The notes: generated from the letters alone by a model not told the origin. Shown: positions 24,162 through 37,219, counted from the first letter of the stretch. The stretch: 64,000 nucleotides of DNA from Glossina fuscipes (GCF_014805625.2 NW_023998414.1:31258528-31322527); one strand, 5' to 3'. Program-made: numbers and translations.

Positions 24162-27100
24162 GTTGAAGGATGCTTTGAAAAAAGTTCATTACCCGTAAAA
24201 AATTGACTCCTTAAAATTTCTTAATCAATATCGTAAACAAAATGTGTGTTGGCCGTAGCGACTGACATTGCTATCTGCAATTTTAATGAATGTATGATAA
24301 ATATTTTAAAAATCATTAAAGTTATGAAGATGGACATTGGTATCTTATAATACAATTTGCGCTAACCTGATTAAGAAAACTGAGCGATCCTTCACAGATG
24401 AAGCAAAACAGCCAGGTTGTGTTGCAAAAATCGCCAAGAAGAAAAAAAAAAAAAACGAGGAGGAATATTTGCAATTAGAAAGGCAATTTTAAAATCCTGG
24501 AAATGGATGTAATTAATAAAAAATTTATTTTGATAAAAACCTGTGTACAACACTTGCCAAAACCTTAACATTAGAACTACTGAGTACGTTATTTTGATCC
24601 TTTTCATTTTACAAAGCATGTAATGTTCCGAAATTTGCTGTGACTTTCTATTTATAAGAAAAGACCTTTAAATGCCTATAATTAGTTTTTTTTTCTAGCT
24701 AGTCTAGTTTTCGAGATGCTGATGACGTATTCCTACCAAACGGGATCCTTTTCATCCTCTATTTTTGTCAACTTGTCGCAGTCGTGAAAATGAAGATAGG
24801 AATCTTAAGTTTGCCATAGGTATTCTTTGCCCAATTAAGAATGTGAAGTGAAATATTAGGTGTGATCTGTTTTTGTCCTCGTCCTCACTATGGAAGAAAC
24901 CGGAATAATTTCGGAAAAACGCCGACATCTTTTTTATATGCTTGTCCGTAACTGTCGATACCGTAAAGGTATCTCTTAAAATCTGTGACCCACATATTCA
25001 TCAGTATGTTCATTGTCTGCCCAAAAATAGTGTTGATCGGCGGTTTATTAATACCGCCACAATTGGGGTTAAAATTTTAATTTCAACCTATTTCCCATTT
25101 ATTCTCTCACACATATTAGCATATTTTTTTCCATCCAATAACAAACAAATTGGAAGTTAGTTGGAATGCAAAATTTCGTCGTTAATTATGGGCGTATTAG
25201 GAAGCCGATCGAAGCCATTTTTGCGCCGAAGGCGCAGATAGATTTGACAACCATTCAGGTAGCGGATTTTCCTGAAATATCTTTACAAGATCGAAAGTTA
25301 TAGAAGAGAATATGAAAAAGTTATCGATTTTTTGTCGAGATAGTTTTAGGTTCTCATTTATGGTGGCCGTGTATGTGGACAAATCACAGACATTTTTATA
25401 CCCAACAAAAAAAGAAGCTTCGGAGACCCCAAAGTATATATATATATATATATATAAATATATACAATCTTGATCAGCATCAAATCCTGAATCGATTTAA
25501 GCATGTCCGTCTATGTAATCGCCTGCAAATTTGGCATAAACATTGTAAGCTCTTGCATGCAAGTTGGTATTGAAAACGGGTCACAAATCGTTTGAAGGAC
25601 ATATCTACAGTACTACGTAAAGTGAGAAGACCTTTATCTTTCGAAAGGAGTGAGAACTTGATTGTTTGATCATTACTCACAAGCTATATCAGATAAATGT
25701 ACAAAAATTTGAACGTATATTCTATGGGTGATGCAGTCGTACGTACTACTTGAATAAAAATGGAAAAAAATCGGTTACTTTTATCCAATAGGATAGTGTG
25801 TCAAAATTTAATTTTTTTTCCAATACTTTGATAATGTGCAGAAGCAGTAGGTTCAAGACCCCAAAGAAATCTGAAATGCATCGATCTGCATGCCTGTGTA
25901 TTCATCGACCGTTAGCGAAAATTCAAGATACGCCCACACGTGACACATGCGACAAAAGCTTTTATTTTGAATATAGAAAAATCAACCGGGTCCAGCATGA
26001 AAAATCAGTTCTTCTACTTTTTTTTTTGTCATTTTTAGTATAGTGGTGATGGTGATGATGGGTATAAAAGTTTCCGGTGACGATCAAACATAATTTTCTT
26101 ACTTATTGATATTTTCGAATCGTTGGATAAAATGCGTTCTTCTGTTCATCCAATTGGCTTCAAATCAAGCTTCAAGCAACAGTTCCGTTTTTAGGCGAGT
26201 TTTCACACGAATCTGGCTTTAAAATATAAATTTAGTTTATTGTTCGGACAATGATATAAACGGAAACTTGTAGCACTTGATGTCCACGTTGTCGTATACC
26301 CTCATCCATAAGCTTTATTATATTGGAACGTGAAGCCGACTTTTAAGAAATTACGTTTTTTTATTCAACTCCTTTTGAAATAAAGTTCGTATCATTGAAA
26401 TGTGATTGTTAGGTTAGTGTAGGATTTATTTGCAAAATTAGGTAATCTATTTATAAATTATTTACAGGAATTTCTTTGTATTTGTAACGCTTTAATTCTC
26501 CTTCTCTTGACTTGGCACTTTTCGACTCACTCCACCTTCCGCATATACTTTGCTTATATACTCTTTTACAAGCAGGTTACCATAACCTACAAATTAGGAA
26601 AAAAGTGCCATTTTCGTAACAAAGTGAACAAAGCTAAGGAAGATATTTGTAATTTCGTGGAGATCTTGAAGAGAGATCCTAACACTCTAATGTTCCAATT
26701 TAAAACGAGTCTTCTCAATTAATTAATTAATGAATTAATGAATTAATTAATTTTTAAATGAGAATTTTACTAATTTTTGAAATTAGTTTCACCCAGAACT
26801 TATAACTCGCGACCGTCATAGTAGCCTTTATGTGGCGCTATAAATGTACACGATATGTATAGCATGCATCCACTTTCGTGCATGTACCTTCGAGACTTAC
26901 TAAGCTAATATACCGGAAACCTATCGCCTATCGCTCTATTTGTATAGAGTTTTCCACAACGTTAATACATTATAACATATAACATAATACATACCTGCTG
27001 CTCTTTGGGTACATTATGTTTGCGTTTATTACGTCATATACGTCCGTCGTGCATGTAAACACTAATCTCGTCAACGTTACGTATACGGCTTTCGCTTAGA

Positions 27101-27746
27101 CAGCATGTACTCTACTATTACCTATGACTGTCCAAAACTCCTAAAAAAAAAAAAGAAAAAAGTAATTAAGTGATGATAGTTATAAGTTAAAACCAAACAC
27201 AAATTATTTTTTTTTTTTATTACTCAACACGTCTAAAATTGTTAGACGTATATTTCACGTATGTGGTGACTAATATATGCTTGAAAGTAATTATTAGTTA
27301 TAACTAAGTTACATACGATTCCTGTTTATCCAAATATATGCGCTTTCCCATGCTTCATGCGCTGGAATGTTTTTTCTATTGTTGGCGAATCTTACGCGAA
27401 ACCAAAATCTATCTGGAGCCATGAACTATACTAAGCTTGCGATTTCCAACAACAGGTAATAGATAGACGAACGAACACGAGCAGACAGGATTAAATCGAC
27501 AAAAAGTCTTGTTCTGATTATGAATAGATGGTCGGCTATAAGCACTGTTATGCGTTAAAAGCAGTAGGACAAATTTTGTTAGACCACGCCATGCTTCGGT
27601 GGTGGACATGAAAAATTTTTGTAAGCAAACAATTACAAAACTAAATCTGAAATATATATTTTTGTTAGTATACTAACATGTTCTTGTAGAATTAGTAACT
27701 AAAGCATGATTTTGTCAAGTCCGTGCAAGCTCTAGTTATTTTATAT

Positions 27747-27781
<35 letters not shown>

Positions 27782-28672
27782 ATATATTTGCAGATCAAGA
27801 TAAAATACCTTTGGCTATGATACAAACAATGCGTAAATTGAAATCCGGTTACATTAATGGCACACGCGTAATGTTGGGAAATTTAAAAGATTTTCTAAAT
27901 ACATCGGCCATTACTGATTTCAGTTTCCTGGGCAGTACTGAGGACGGTTATCCCGATCGCCTACATACCGATATTCAAACTTATTTAGATGAACATCTGT
28001 TAAGATCATTTAGTTACCGTAATGCAATGAATTTACGCGGCAGCCAATTTAGGCCGACACATTTGCGAAGACGGATGTCTTGCAAAGGAGCTATTAAGAA
28101 AACCCGATCCATAAATGTGGATTGTATGCATATTACTTTTCTTTGCACACACCGACATTAATTATTTCATTATATTTTTAGCGGACACTTTGGGTATGGA
28201 AGGCCCGACACCATTAACAGAAAGGCGTTTATCGTCTGTGATTCCACCACCTTGGTTACAGGCTAATAAACAAACGCATGTTAGCATCTTTGGCATAACG
28301 CCCGAAGAGGAACCTCCGGCCGCTAACAATAGTAAGACTGGTGCATTGATACGCGAAAATATATATCCAATTGGCCATAATCATAGTCGTTCAGCGTTGG
28401 AAAGGCGCGGTATGCATAACTACATATATATATATATATATTTCGAGGGAAGCATTTTAATTTTCTATTTTCAGCACAAAATGTTCCTAAAACGTTGATA
28501 CAGCGTAATCGTGCTGATAATAATTTTGCTGATACCGAAGTAGAAGAACTTGTAGCTATGTTAAGAGAAGCGGAAAGCCTTGAAGAACAGGGGGACATTT
28601 TGCAATATCTTGTTGATACACAAGGTCTAGATTTCAATACGGGTATGTTAGAGGAAGTCAAAAAAAAAAATA

Positions 28673-28719
<47 letters not shown>

Positions 28720-31700
28720 TTATAGCTGAAATGTACGGATACACATATACATTAAAACACTTACACTTTCATCTTATTATTAAAGCATTTTTCTTTTATG
28801 ATTCAAGTCCAGTGTTCATCATTATATCCTTGTAAACTAAAATAACTTTTTCCTTAAAATAATTTCATTTCATTTCTTTTAATGTATGCACATGTGAATG
28901 TTTTCTTTCGCTTATAAACTATTCGTTTCAATTAGCCGGCTTAGGAATGAAACTCAAAACGTCAACATCCGGTAAGTATTAAATTTCCCATTTGTTATAA
29001 TTCCTTAACAGAATTGAGTTCATTGAAGTTGCATAAATTCATCATTGATTCATATATGTGTATACTTTGACTTTGAATTTCAAATAATGTCCTTCCTTAT
29101 CTAATAGCTAAACAATTAAAATTTCAATGTTTCATTACTTATGCATAATGGATTATTCTGGACTCTTAATTACTAATTGTGTACAGTGTTTCATTAAGGG
29201 CGTCTGTCAAAGGACCTTGTTTTGAAGAATTCAATTCTTATGCTCGCTGCATGACAAGCTTTAGTATATTACATTATATTATCTGATTAAAAGTAAATAT
29301 CGGAGATTTTTAGAAGATGTAAATTTATATTAAAAATAACCAAAAACTAATTCAGTTTATGAAAATCGTCTAACCCGATAAGCTCTATTTGTCATCAACA
29401 CGTTTCCACACGACACGAGACAATATTTCTTTCACTCTTCTTTTTGGCATAAGAATACTTTTTCAGAATAATATATCTATCTATCAGAATAATATTCTAA
29501 TATCTATCTATCTATTCATTACCTATTTGATTTGATTATAAAGATTTTGGAAAAAAATGAAATTATTACACACCCAGAAATTGGGTAGACGCGGTCAATT
29601 TTTTCCATTGTTTTTTTTTTTTTTAGATATACTTTCAAATTTTTGTAGATATATCTGCCGGATGTAGGAGGAGGGGGGTGTCTATCGATCGATCTGGCCC
29701 ATTTTCAATACCAACTTCCGTGTAAGAAGTTCCAATTTGTCCGCGCAAATTTGAAGTCGTTAACCTCACTTTTGCAATCAGAAGAATATTTACCAAACCA
29801 AACTCTCTCAAATCTTTAAATCGATTCAGAATTTAATGCTGATCAAGAATAGATATATAATTTGTGGGCTCTCCGAGGCTTCTTCCGAGCGTTGCATATG
29901 CTTGAACAAAATGAATTATTCAGAGATGGGTATAAAACATAAAAGTCATCCTTACGGACAGACCCTAAAAATAATCTATTTGGGCTATCGCATGATGATG
30001 ATAATTACTTTAACAAACTTAAGGCAAGTCCTTTCATATCATATCATTTGTGATTTATGCCTGGAGGAGGATTGAAAAAGCTCGAAAGCAATGAATTGCA
30101 AGATTTATTGAACGAAAATCTCGCTGAAATTGGCAAAGAATTTCCGTACAATTAAGCAATTAACGAATCGACTGTGTGGTTCACACAAGATGCGAGAAGT
30201 ACACACATGAAAAGTTGCTTATCCAATTTTATCCCTTACACCTAAGTCTAAGTTAAGTCTATATTATGGTTATATAAAAATTATGAGGCATTTGAGAGAA
30301 GTTCATCTTTTATGACATCATTCAATTCAGAATCATTTCCCGAATCTGGGCTGTTCACGTGACTCCTGTTCACCTTACCCGTGACAATATTCGACATATG
30401 TTTATGAAACTTGGTAAACTAGAATGTTTCGATTCAAGAACAAATACTATGGCGAACGGTTTGGATCGATCGAATCATTTTTATAAACCATATAACGTTC
30501 TGTTGGAGAAAAATCTTGCAATTTTTTATATATTCATTTGCAAAAATCCGTTAAAAAAGGCATGTTTTGTACAATTGCGGATGAGATGGGGGATGGTTTT
30601 GTTGAACACTCTTCAATATTAGAAAACTTGCTTGCAAAGAATAAAGTTCACATTTTTCATGGCCAGAAAGTCCTTTATAATAAGAATTGGTCTACACGTA
30701 TAAATTTATTGTGCAAAAATGTGGATAACATATTCGGAACTTGGGAAGCTTGACAAGAAAATTTATTTTGCTTAAAGTTACATTTTGACTCCCCTCACCC
30801 CTCCTCCAATGCTTCTACAAAGGCTCTCACGAGAAATGACATTTTATATGGGTTCATGTTTTCTTTTTTAGGATATTAAGACGAAAATAGGTAAAATCTC
30901 TTAGGCAGAGCGCTGTAGTAGAATATTTCACTATCGGATTTCGTCGCTTATAATCTAGTAACTTGTGATTGGTTTGCCCCGGCAAAACTAATAGATCCAG
31001 ATGGCTGTTTTTTTTTTTTTTTTTAATTTTCTTTTCACATTTTCATTTTAAAAATTTTTTTTTTTTTGCTTTTCTGCTCTTTTCTTATTCGTGTTGGTAC
31101 TTTTTTTCTTTGTTATGCTAACGAAAAATAAAAAAAATCTTCATTTCCCATCATCTTCCCATCACTAATTATTATTATTATTATATTATAACACATTTCT
31201 TTATTGCACTTGTTATTAATGTTGTTGTTGTTACAAAAAAAAAAAAAAAAAAAAAAAAAAAATTATAGTTTTAAATGAAATGATGAAAGTTCGCAAGAGA
31301 TTAATAGTAGTACAACAACGAATACAACAACAATATTATCAAGTTATGCTAAGGTGGTTGTGGGAATGAATGCAACAAATGACAGGAACAATGTTAATAA
31401 TTTTTTTTATCCAATCCTGAAGGCATGGTGGAAGAAGGACGTGCGGTAACGGTACGCGATTTGCTCAAAGGTCTCTATGAGAAAGCATGTCAGCAAAAAT
31501 TATGGGGTTTAGTGCGGCACACTGCAGGAATGTTAGGCAAACGCGTCGAAGATTTAGCCAAGGCGGTCACCGATTTACTAGTTCGTCAAAAACAAGTTAC
31601 GGTTGGCATGCCGCCACACAATGAATATACTATAACAGCTCCTCTGCCAGAAGCCGATCTAAGGCAATTAATTCACGATGTAAGCAAACGGCATCAAGAG

Positions 31701-32922
31701 TTGTCCCAAAACTTTTACTTATTTATTTATTTATTTATTTATTTATTTCGCATTTCATTTAGGCTTACGGTGATGATGAAAGTACTGCGATGTTGACACA
31801 AGAATTAATGGTTTACTTAGCTATGTTTATACGAACTGAACCTCAGCTTTTTCATGAAATGTTGCGTTTACGCGTTGGTCTCATAATACAAGTAATGGCT
31901 AAAGAATTATCCCGTACCTTAAACTGCGATGGCGAGGCAGCTTCAGAACATTTACTAAATCTATCACCATTTGAAATGAAAAATCTTCTATATCATATAT
32001 TGAGTGGCAAAGAATTTGCTGTTAGTAGTGGTAAGCTTACTTGATTTTTATTTGTATTTTTATTTTTATTTATTTTTTGCTTCATTTTCCAAGTGGCTCG
32101 TGGCAATCTTTCGATTGTTAGTTGTAAATCCAGTCGTGTTAGTAAAAAGAGTCAAATCGGTTTGGCTGATCCGGAAAGCGAAGATGCAGTAATAACTACA
32201 ATTGATGATCGCCAGGGTCAATGGTTGCGTCGGCGTCGTTTAGACGGAGCTTTGAATCGTGTACCACGTGATTTTTACTCTCGCGTTTGGTCTGTGTTAG
32301 AGAAATGTCAAGGTCTTGCTATAGAGGGTAGAATTTTACAACAGAGTTTAACGCAAGAAATGACTCCGGGAGAATTAAAATTTGCTCTTGAAGTAGAAAC
32401 GGCATTAAATCAAATTCCTCAACCCGAGTATCGGCAATTGGTAGTTGAAGCATTAATGGTATTAACGTTAATGACGGAACATAATATGGTGCCAAACTTG
32501 GGTGGAATTATTTATGTTGAACATTTAGTGCATAAGGCCAATCAATTGTTTTTGGAGGATCAGCGGAAAGTGCAAGGCGATGCCACACTGTGTTGCGCTA
32601 AATCTAAAGATGGTAAAGATCAAAATCAGGCTTCATCGGGTATGCTGTTATGCGGCGGAGCTGCCTATATATGTCAACATTTATACGACAGGTATTTATG
32701 CCTATTAAAATTATCGATATTATAAGATATTAATAAATAATAAATACGAATATATATATAAATAACGGTCATTATATTTGAATCGATTGAATAATGAGAG
32801 CTTTCTTCTATTTTAGCGCGCCCAGTGGCAGCTACGGTACCATGACTTATATGGCTCGATCTGTAGCCTTAGTTTTGGATTGTATACCTAAACATGGTGA
32901 AATAGAATGCAGTATCTCGTAA
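20706..32922 (+). CDS. Phosphorylase b kinase regulatory subunit alpha
   Basis: Largest regulatory subunit of the cytosolic (alpha-beta-gamma-delta)4 kinase that activates glycogen phosphorylase. Coding exons: 20706-21282, 21346-21836, 21896-22072, 22129-22452, then either 22587-22731 or 23422-23569, 27794-28123, 28182-28409, 28475-28642, optional 28936-28971, 31423-31679, 31763-32030, 32094-32691, 32817-32922. All junctions are GT-AG and phase-consistent, giving 1222 or 1223 residues against 1223 in human PHKA1. Residues 1 to about 430 are the glucoamylase-like domain ([66 protein letters not shown]). Later landmarks are [29 protein letters not shown]-type segment [57 protein letters not shown] and [15 protein letters not shown]. 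The protein ends in CSIS, a CaaX box; the mammalian alpha subunit is farnesylated at its C-terminus. The start matches the family start exactly. Introns of 4.2 kb and 2.5 kb are full of repeats. Drosophila counterpart: CG7766. Confidence 0.97.
22587..22731 (+). other. Phosphorylase kinase alpha: alternative exon 5a
   Basis: Encodes [20 protein letters not shown] onward to [15 protein letters not shown]. It aligns with the human FTDQHHFYLALDNEM...TGRPTLT segment. Acceptor TTTATAATTAG is good; donor TTTAG|GTCTGT is weak. It enters at phase 0 and leaves one base over, the same phases as exon 5b, so the two are interchangeable but cannot be joined to each other in frame. Confidence 0.88.
23422..23569 (+). 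other. Phosphorylase kinase alpha: alternative exon 5b
   Basis: Encodes [16 protein letters not shown] onward to [16 protein letters not shown], a second, diverged version of the segment in exon 5a (shared positions include the acidic D..DL/N, the L...L..W and GRP.(I/V)TL). Acceptor is preceded by a long T-rich tract; donor CTAG|GTAATT. One codon longer than 5a, identical entry and exit phases. Confidence 0.88.
23570..27793. other. Large repeat-rich intron of phosphorylase kinase alpha
   Basis: A 4.2-kb intron with no internal exon that I can support apart from the alternatives already listed. Holds a T run of about 30 near 24130-24161, family B repeat (listed separately), an AATTAATTAATG tandem near 26717-26752 and another T run of about 28 near 27750-27777, just before the acceptor of the next exon. 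Confidence 0.6.
25370..26110 (+). repeat. Dispersed repeat family B, copy 1
   Basis: Diagnostic phrases: GAAGCTTCGGAGACCC, a TA tract, CTTGATCAGCAT, GATTTAAGCATG, GTTGGTATTGAAAACGGG and a terminal GATGGGTATAAAA. Lies in the large phosphorylase kinase intron. Related copies, some inverted, are at 29580-30070, 42470-42830 and 49330-49945. Non-coding; class unknown. Confidence 0.55.
28681..28718. repeat. (TA)n microsatellite next to exon 8 donor
   Basis: About 19 TA units directly after an A-rich run, starting 38 nt downstream of the exon 8 donor (28643) inside the phosphorylase kinase intron. Confidence 0.9.
28936..28971 (+). other. Phosphorylase kinase alpha: optional 36-nt exon
   Basis: Between exon 8 and the exon at 31423 lies CAATTAG|36 nt|GTAAGTA, with perfect splice signals, an upstream T/C-containing tract and both junctions at phase 1. 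It would add 12 residues ([12 protein letters not shown]) without changing frame. It falls between two segments conserved with mammals, where family members vary in length, as expected for a cassette exon. Confidence 0.6.
29580..30054 (-). repeat. Dispersed repeat family B, copy 2 (inverted)
   Basis: Contains, in reverse orientation to copy 1, TTTCAATACCAACTTCCGTG, AAATCGATTCAGAATTTAA, GCTGATCAAGAATA and CTCTCCGAGGCTTC. It runs directly into a mariner scrap at 30055. Confidence 0.55.
30055..30190 (+). mobile_element. Mariner transposase scrap
   Basis: About 130 nt closely similar to 50350-50480 of the longer mariner in this window, for example GAAAGCAATGAATTGCAAGA against GAAGGCAATGAATTTCAAGA. 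Translated, it reads [20 protein letters not shown], matching the FEDxELQALLDEDxxQTQ region of mariner transposase. No ends are recognisable; a dead fragment in the phosphorylase kinase intron. Confidence 0.6.
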
Positions 32923-34688
32923 GCCAGATGATCCCTGGCTAATGTTTATAATGTTATTGTTTTATATGCTATTTTTAAATTTATGTTCAAATATTTATCG
33001 AATATTTTTGTTCGATAAAAGAAACGGCCTCCTTACTCTAAGCGAAGCTGAGCTGTAACACTCTTTATGATTTCATAGTGTAATTTCCGGGAATTTACTA
33101 CACGGTAAACATGCAAATAAATTTTTTTAATTTTTAAAATGCATTTGTTATTTAATTTAAGAAAGTTCGACATTTAACTCGAAAAAAACAATAACAAATA
33201 TCGAGTGAGTGAGTACCATTCTCGATAAAGTATGCATTTTCCTTATTTTCTTAGTAAAAGAGAGAAATCTTTCGATCATAAAATTGTTGTTGAGTAAATA
33301 GATTCGATCGAGTTTACTCGACGTCGAGAACCATAAAAAAATTTTTTTATTTTTATTTTCAAGTGTAACGTAATAGCAATATAAGTTAAAAAATTGCTCA
33401 TTCATACGACGAAAACTTCTGCATTATGGCACTGTTGGCAAAAAAAAAAAAAACAATTATGTTGAATATCCTCTAACGAAAATTGACCTATTTTTTAACA
33501 CACTGACATCGTCCGTCCTAACAAGGATAACAAAAGCAAATTACTGTTATGTTGTTTTAAGGCTTTCACTTTACGAATTTCATTAATTCGGTTATTCTGA
33601 AGTCTGTATCTTTTTCGATTTTCAGTTCTTCATTTCATTGCTTCATTTCAATTTTAAACGCTTGGGATCATTTTCGAGCCGATCTAAGCATCCTTTTGCC
33701 CCTCTACCTGTTTGACATTTATCTACGTATTCTTGTGTTTATCACAAATCACAATCAGAGATATTTTGATGATTCGAAAGAAATGCATGAGTTCGGATCT
33801 ACTGCTTCCCGCATAATCGATTTCTATACGATATATATAAATTTTACAATTTTAATATTTCTCGGTGAAAGTAAAGAAAGAAAACAACATTTTGGCATAC
33901 CACGTAAGTAAGGAAGAGTTGAACAGAATAGAATCATTTTTTTTAGTGTGCTAGATATAAAAGCCTGTTTATGACCATAATGTCCAATTTTCATAATGAT
34001 AGCGGGGATAATTAGTGAAAAATAATGATTTTTATAGTTGGATGTCCTTTGGTAAATTAAGACATTAACGTTCAGTCTTTAATGTCACGTCGAAAGTAAC
34101 TTAAACACTGTATATGGCGAAGTGGTCTATGTGGGAAGGTTTTCCTTTCTTTTTTACTACATTTTAGCCATTGTTTCTTCAAGTTTTTGCTTTTTTGAAT
34201 AATATATAGAAAGAATAGTTCGTATATACAAGATGGTCGTCAGATCAAGACTACGTGCTCGGAGTGGTTAGGTAAGTTTTTTTCTTTCCGCCTTTCAACC
34301 TGATACTTGACATCCGTTAATTTTTCATTTCTCCCTGATTAAGAAGAACTCCAGTTTACTGTATTATGAGTTTAAAGTCACAAACTGCAGAATTGGAACT
34401 TTTAATCTAATTCTAAATTTCAATTTCTAATTTCGAATCTTCAAAATGCAGCAACGCTTAGCCTTCAATTGGAGATATTGGATTAAACAACAAATGTTTC
34501 TTAGCAGAATGTTACTGTCCCGCATTGGCGAAATTTTATTAAAAAATTAATATCAGCATAACCACAATGTGAAAAGAGTAAAATATAATACGCAATGAAT
34601 TAAGAGTTAGAGGTATTTAATCGAATTAGTTGTAATGAAAGAAAGAATATAGAATAAAGGAAGTAATTGTAGAGCAATTAATTTTCAT
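32923..34688. other. Convergent intergenic region
   Basis: Separates the 3' end of phosphorylase kinase alpha from the 3' end of CCT2. AT-rich. No coding frame beyond chance, no clear element. It would contain both 3' untranslated regions. Confidence 0.5.
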
Positions 34689-37219
34689 TTAACAATAACC
34701 GCGATCGGGAACACGTTTCCTGGGAGCGCATTTTATAATGTTATCTACGCGCAATATCATTTCGGCTGCTTCCGTAGCGGACAGCAATACTTGGCGTTTA
34801 ACGGCGAACGATTCGGTTATACCCAATTCTTTCATATCACCGATTTTACCTTTCTCCATGTCTAGGCCGGCTGTGGGTGTGCCTTGCGCATGAGCAGCTC
34901 TTAATTCGGAAATTAATTGAGCGGAATCGTAACCGGCATTGTCAGCAATTGCAGTGGGCAATGTAAGTAAGGCGCCTATAAAAAGATGACATGTATATAT
35001 ATAAAAAAAATATATTTTAAACTTTTTATATAAGTAATTAAAAAAAACTTGCGTGCAAAAGCCTCCATTGCAATCGACTCTTTTCCGGGTGTCTCGGCAG
35101 CTTTTTTAAAAACAGCATTGGCCATTAATGCTTCAGAGCAGCCACCACCGAAAATGGTACGCGATTCTTTAACGGTCGCAGCCAACACACATAACGCATC
35201 ATGTAGGGAACGTTCAGCTTCGTCTAAAATTTGTTGCGTAGCTCCACGAATTACTATAGTGCAGGCTTCACCCAATTTGACACCACTAAAGCGTAATAAA
35301 GTATCCTCTCCAATCATAACTTGTTCGATAAGTTCACATTCACCCAACTTAACCATTGACGGATTATCAAAGGTCGACACAATTTCACCACCAGTGACTA
35401 AAGCCAAGCGTTCAATGCCATCAAAATCAGCATGTTCAATAGCCATTATGCCGGCATCAGCGAACAATTGCTCAGGGTAATTGTAGATCAATTGGCGGTT
35501 AATAAATACATTGCAATTATGATTGAGAATCTTTTCGACTTTATCTTTCATTTTTTCTTTTTCAGCTAATTCGAGGTCAGCAATTTTAGCTAAAGAATCG
35601 ACTTTAATGCTACTACCGAAAACCTTGATTTTATCTGTATCCATGGGTGTATTAGCAATAAGGATTTTTGCCTTTTGAACCTAAACAATGATGAGATTGT
35701 CTTTTAATTATTCATGAGTCAATTAAAAATCTTTGCTTTTAATTATAGCATATATATATATATATAGTGCTTTTTATTCAGTTGAAACGCATTCACCAGC
35801 AAACTCGTCAAAATGGCTGTGATATGTCTATTAAAAAATACATAATTCACAACCGTTTTGGCGGCCTGATAGTAAACAATTCTTGTTCACTTTAATATAA
35901 ACAACTTATGCAAATATAAAGCTTACCCTTTGAGGTTGATGTACACCCGGCTTTTTGTCTAGTAAAAAGCCTTCGTCTAGAAAAGAATCATCTAAAGTGC
36001 CGCCAGTTTTTTTAATAATTTGAAGCGCATGTAAATCGCCTGAGCCTTTTAAACGTAACACTGCATTCACTGCCAATTTCGCGAAGAAGTCCTTATGTTG
36101 ATGCAAAATTTTTGATGATAATGTAGTACGCGATATATTTAATAAATCTTCTTTGAATTTTTCATCATTTGCCGAATTATCCTGGGATGCTTCGGTTAGT
36201 GCTTCACGGGCTACTTTTGTAGCCATACGCCATCCAGCAATTATTATTTGTGGATGCAATTTTTGATCGATAAGTTTTTCAGCTTCGCGTAAAAGTTCAG
36301 CTGCCAAAACAGTAACTGACGTAGTTCCATCTCCGACCTCGTCATCCTGCACGCGAGACATATCGACTAGAATTTTGGCAGCAGGGTTATCAACACCAAC
36401 AGCTCGTAAAATAGTAGCTCCATCATTTGTCACTTGGACTTCGCCCATATTACGGCCGTGTGATACCAATATTTTATCCATGCCTTTAGGGCCTAACGTG
36501 CTTTTTACTAAATCACCAATAGCAATGGCTCCAATAAAGGACGAAAGCCTTGCCATTTCGGCTTTTTCTTCCTGTGCGTCATTTTTAAGCACTCGTACAG
36601 GATTTAAAGACACCTCCTAGAAAAAGTAATAATTGTATCATTTAAGAAAAAGTCTTGAATAGCGTGGCAACTCTAGTGCAAAACGGCTAAAATATACAGA
36701 GCCACGGACTAACATAACCAAACTTTCGTTTTCGATTTAATAAAGCGTTTCTTCTAGGAGCAGAAGAAACCCTTCTTACTGAGATCCACGCCTAATTCAT
36801 GAAATTCATTCAGTGTGGGTGTTTTTAGCACTTATCAGGATGATTCATAATTACCACATTGTTTAAAACTAACTTTGAAGTAATTTATAAAAAAAGAGAA
36901 AAGTCAGAATCATTTTCGTAAATTAGTCGGATAACTTTTTTCTTTTCCTTTTTTTTTTTAAAAAATCTACTAATAAAATATAAAAATTTATGACAAAGCA
37001 AGCAAAGATTTTAGAATAATCTGGAACCGAAATCTCACGTGTATTTATCGTGGTCATTGATGCGGCCATTGTATATTTACTAGCCGGTAATCTTTTTTTT
37101 TTTTTCGTATAGCGTTCTTATATTATTGCAATAGTTTACATAAATTTTCATGGCTACGCTTCCTTATACATTATATATGTAATTATTTTAATACTTTTAT
37201 AAAAAGTTTTTCTTACCAT
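34689..37219 (-). CDS. CCT2: T-complex protein 1 (chaperonin CCT) subunit beta
   Basis: Subunit of the eight-membered cytosolic chaperonin TRiC/CCT that folds actin, tubulin and other proteins with ATP. Proposed exons on the minus strand: 37219-37217 (ATG only, donor GTAAGA), 36616-35927, 35680-35053 and 34975-34689. Together they give 535 residues, exactly the length of human CCT2. Landmarks: [13 protein letters not shown] at the start, [45 protein letters not shown] with the ATPase [76 protein letters not shown] and the tail [11 protein letters not shown]. The third intron has a GC donor (C|GCAAGT) with a normal AG; only this junction keeps the family reading [18 protein letters not shown]. 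The open frame would otherwise read through into intron sequence. Drosophila counterpart: CG7033. Confidence 0.96.

Noticed and set aside
30359..30753. Overlapping 87- and 71-codon plus-strand frames in the phosphorylase kinase intron
   Set aside because: The sequence matches phrases of dispersed repeat family A, so the frames are chance openings in a repeat.
35049..35480. 143-codon plus-strand frame
   Set aside because: Shadow of the CCT2 exon on the opposite strand.
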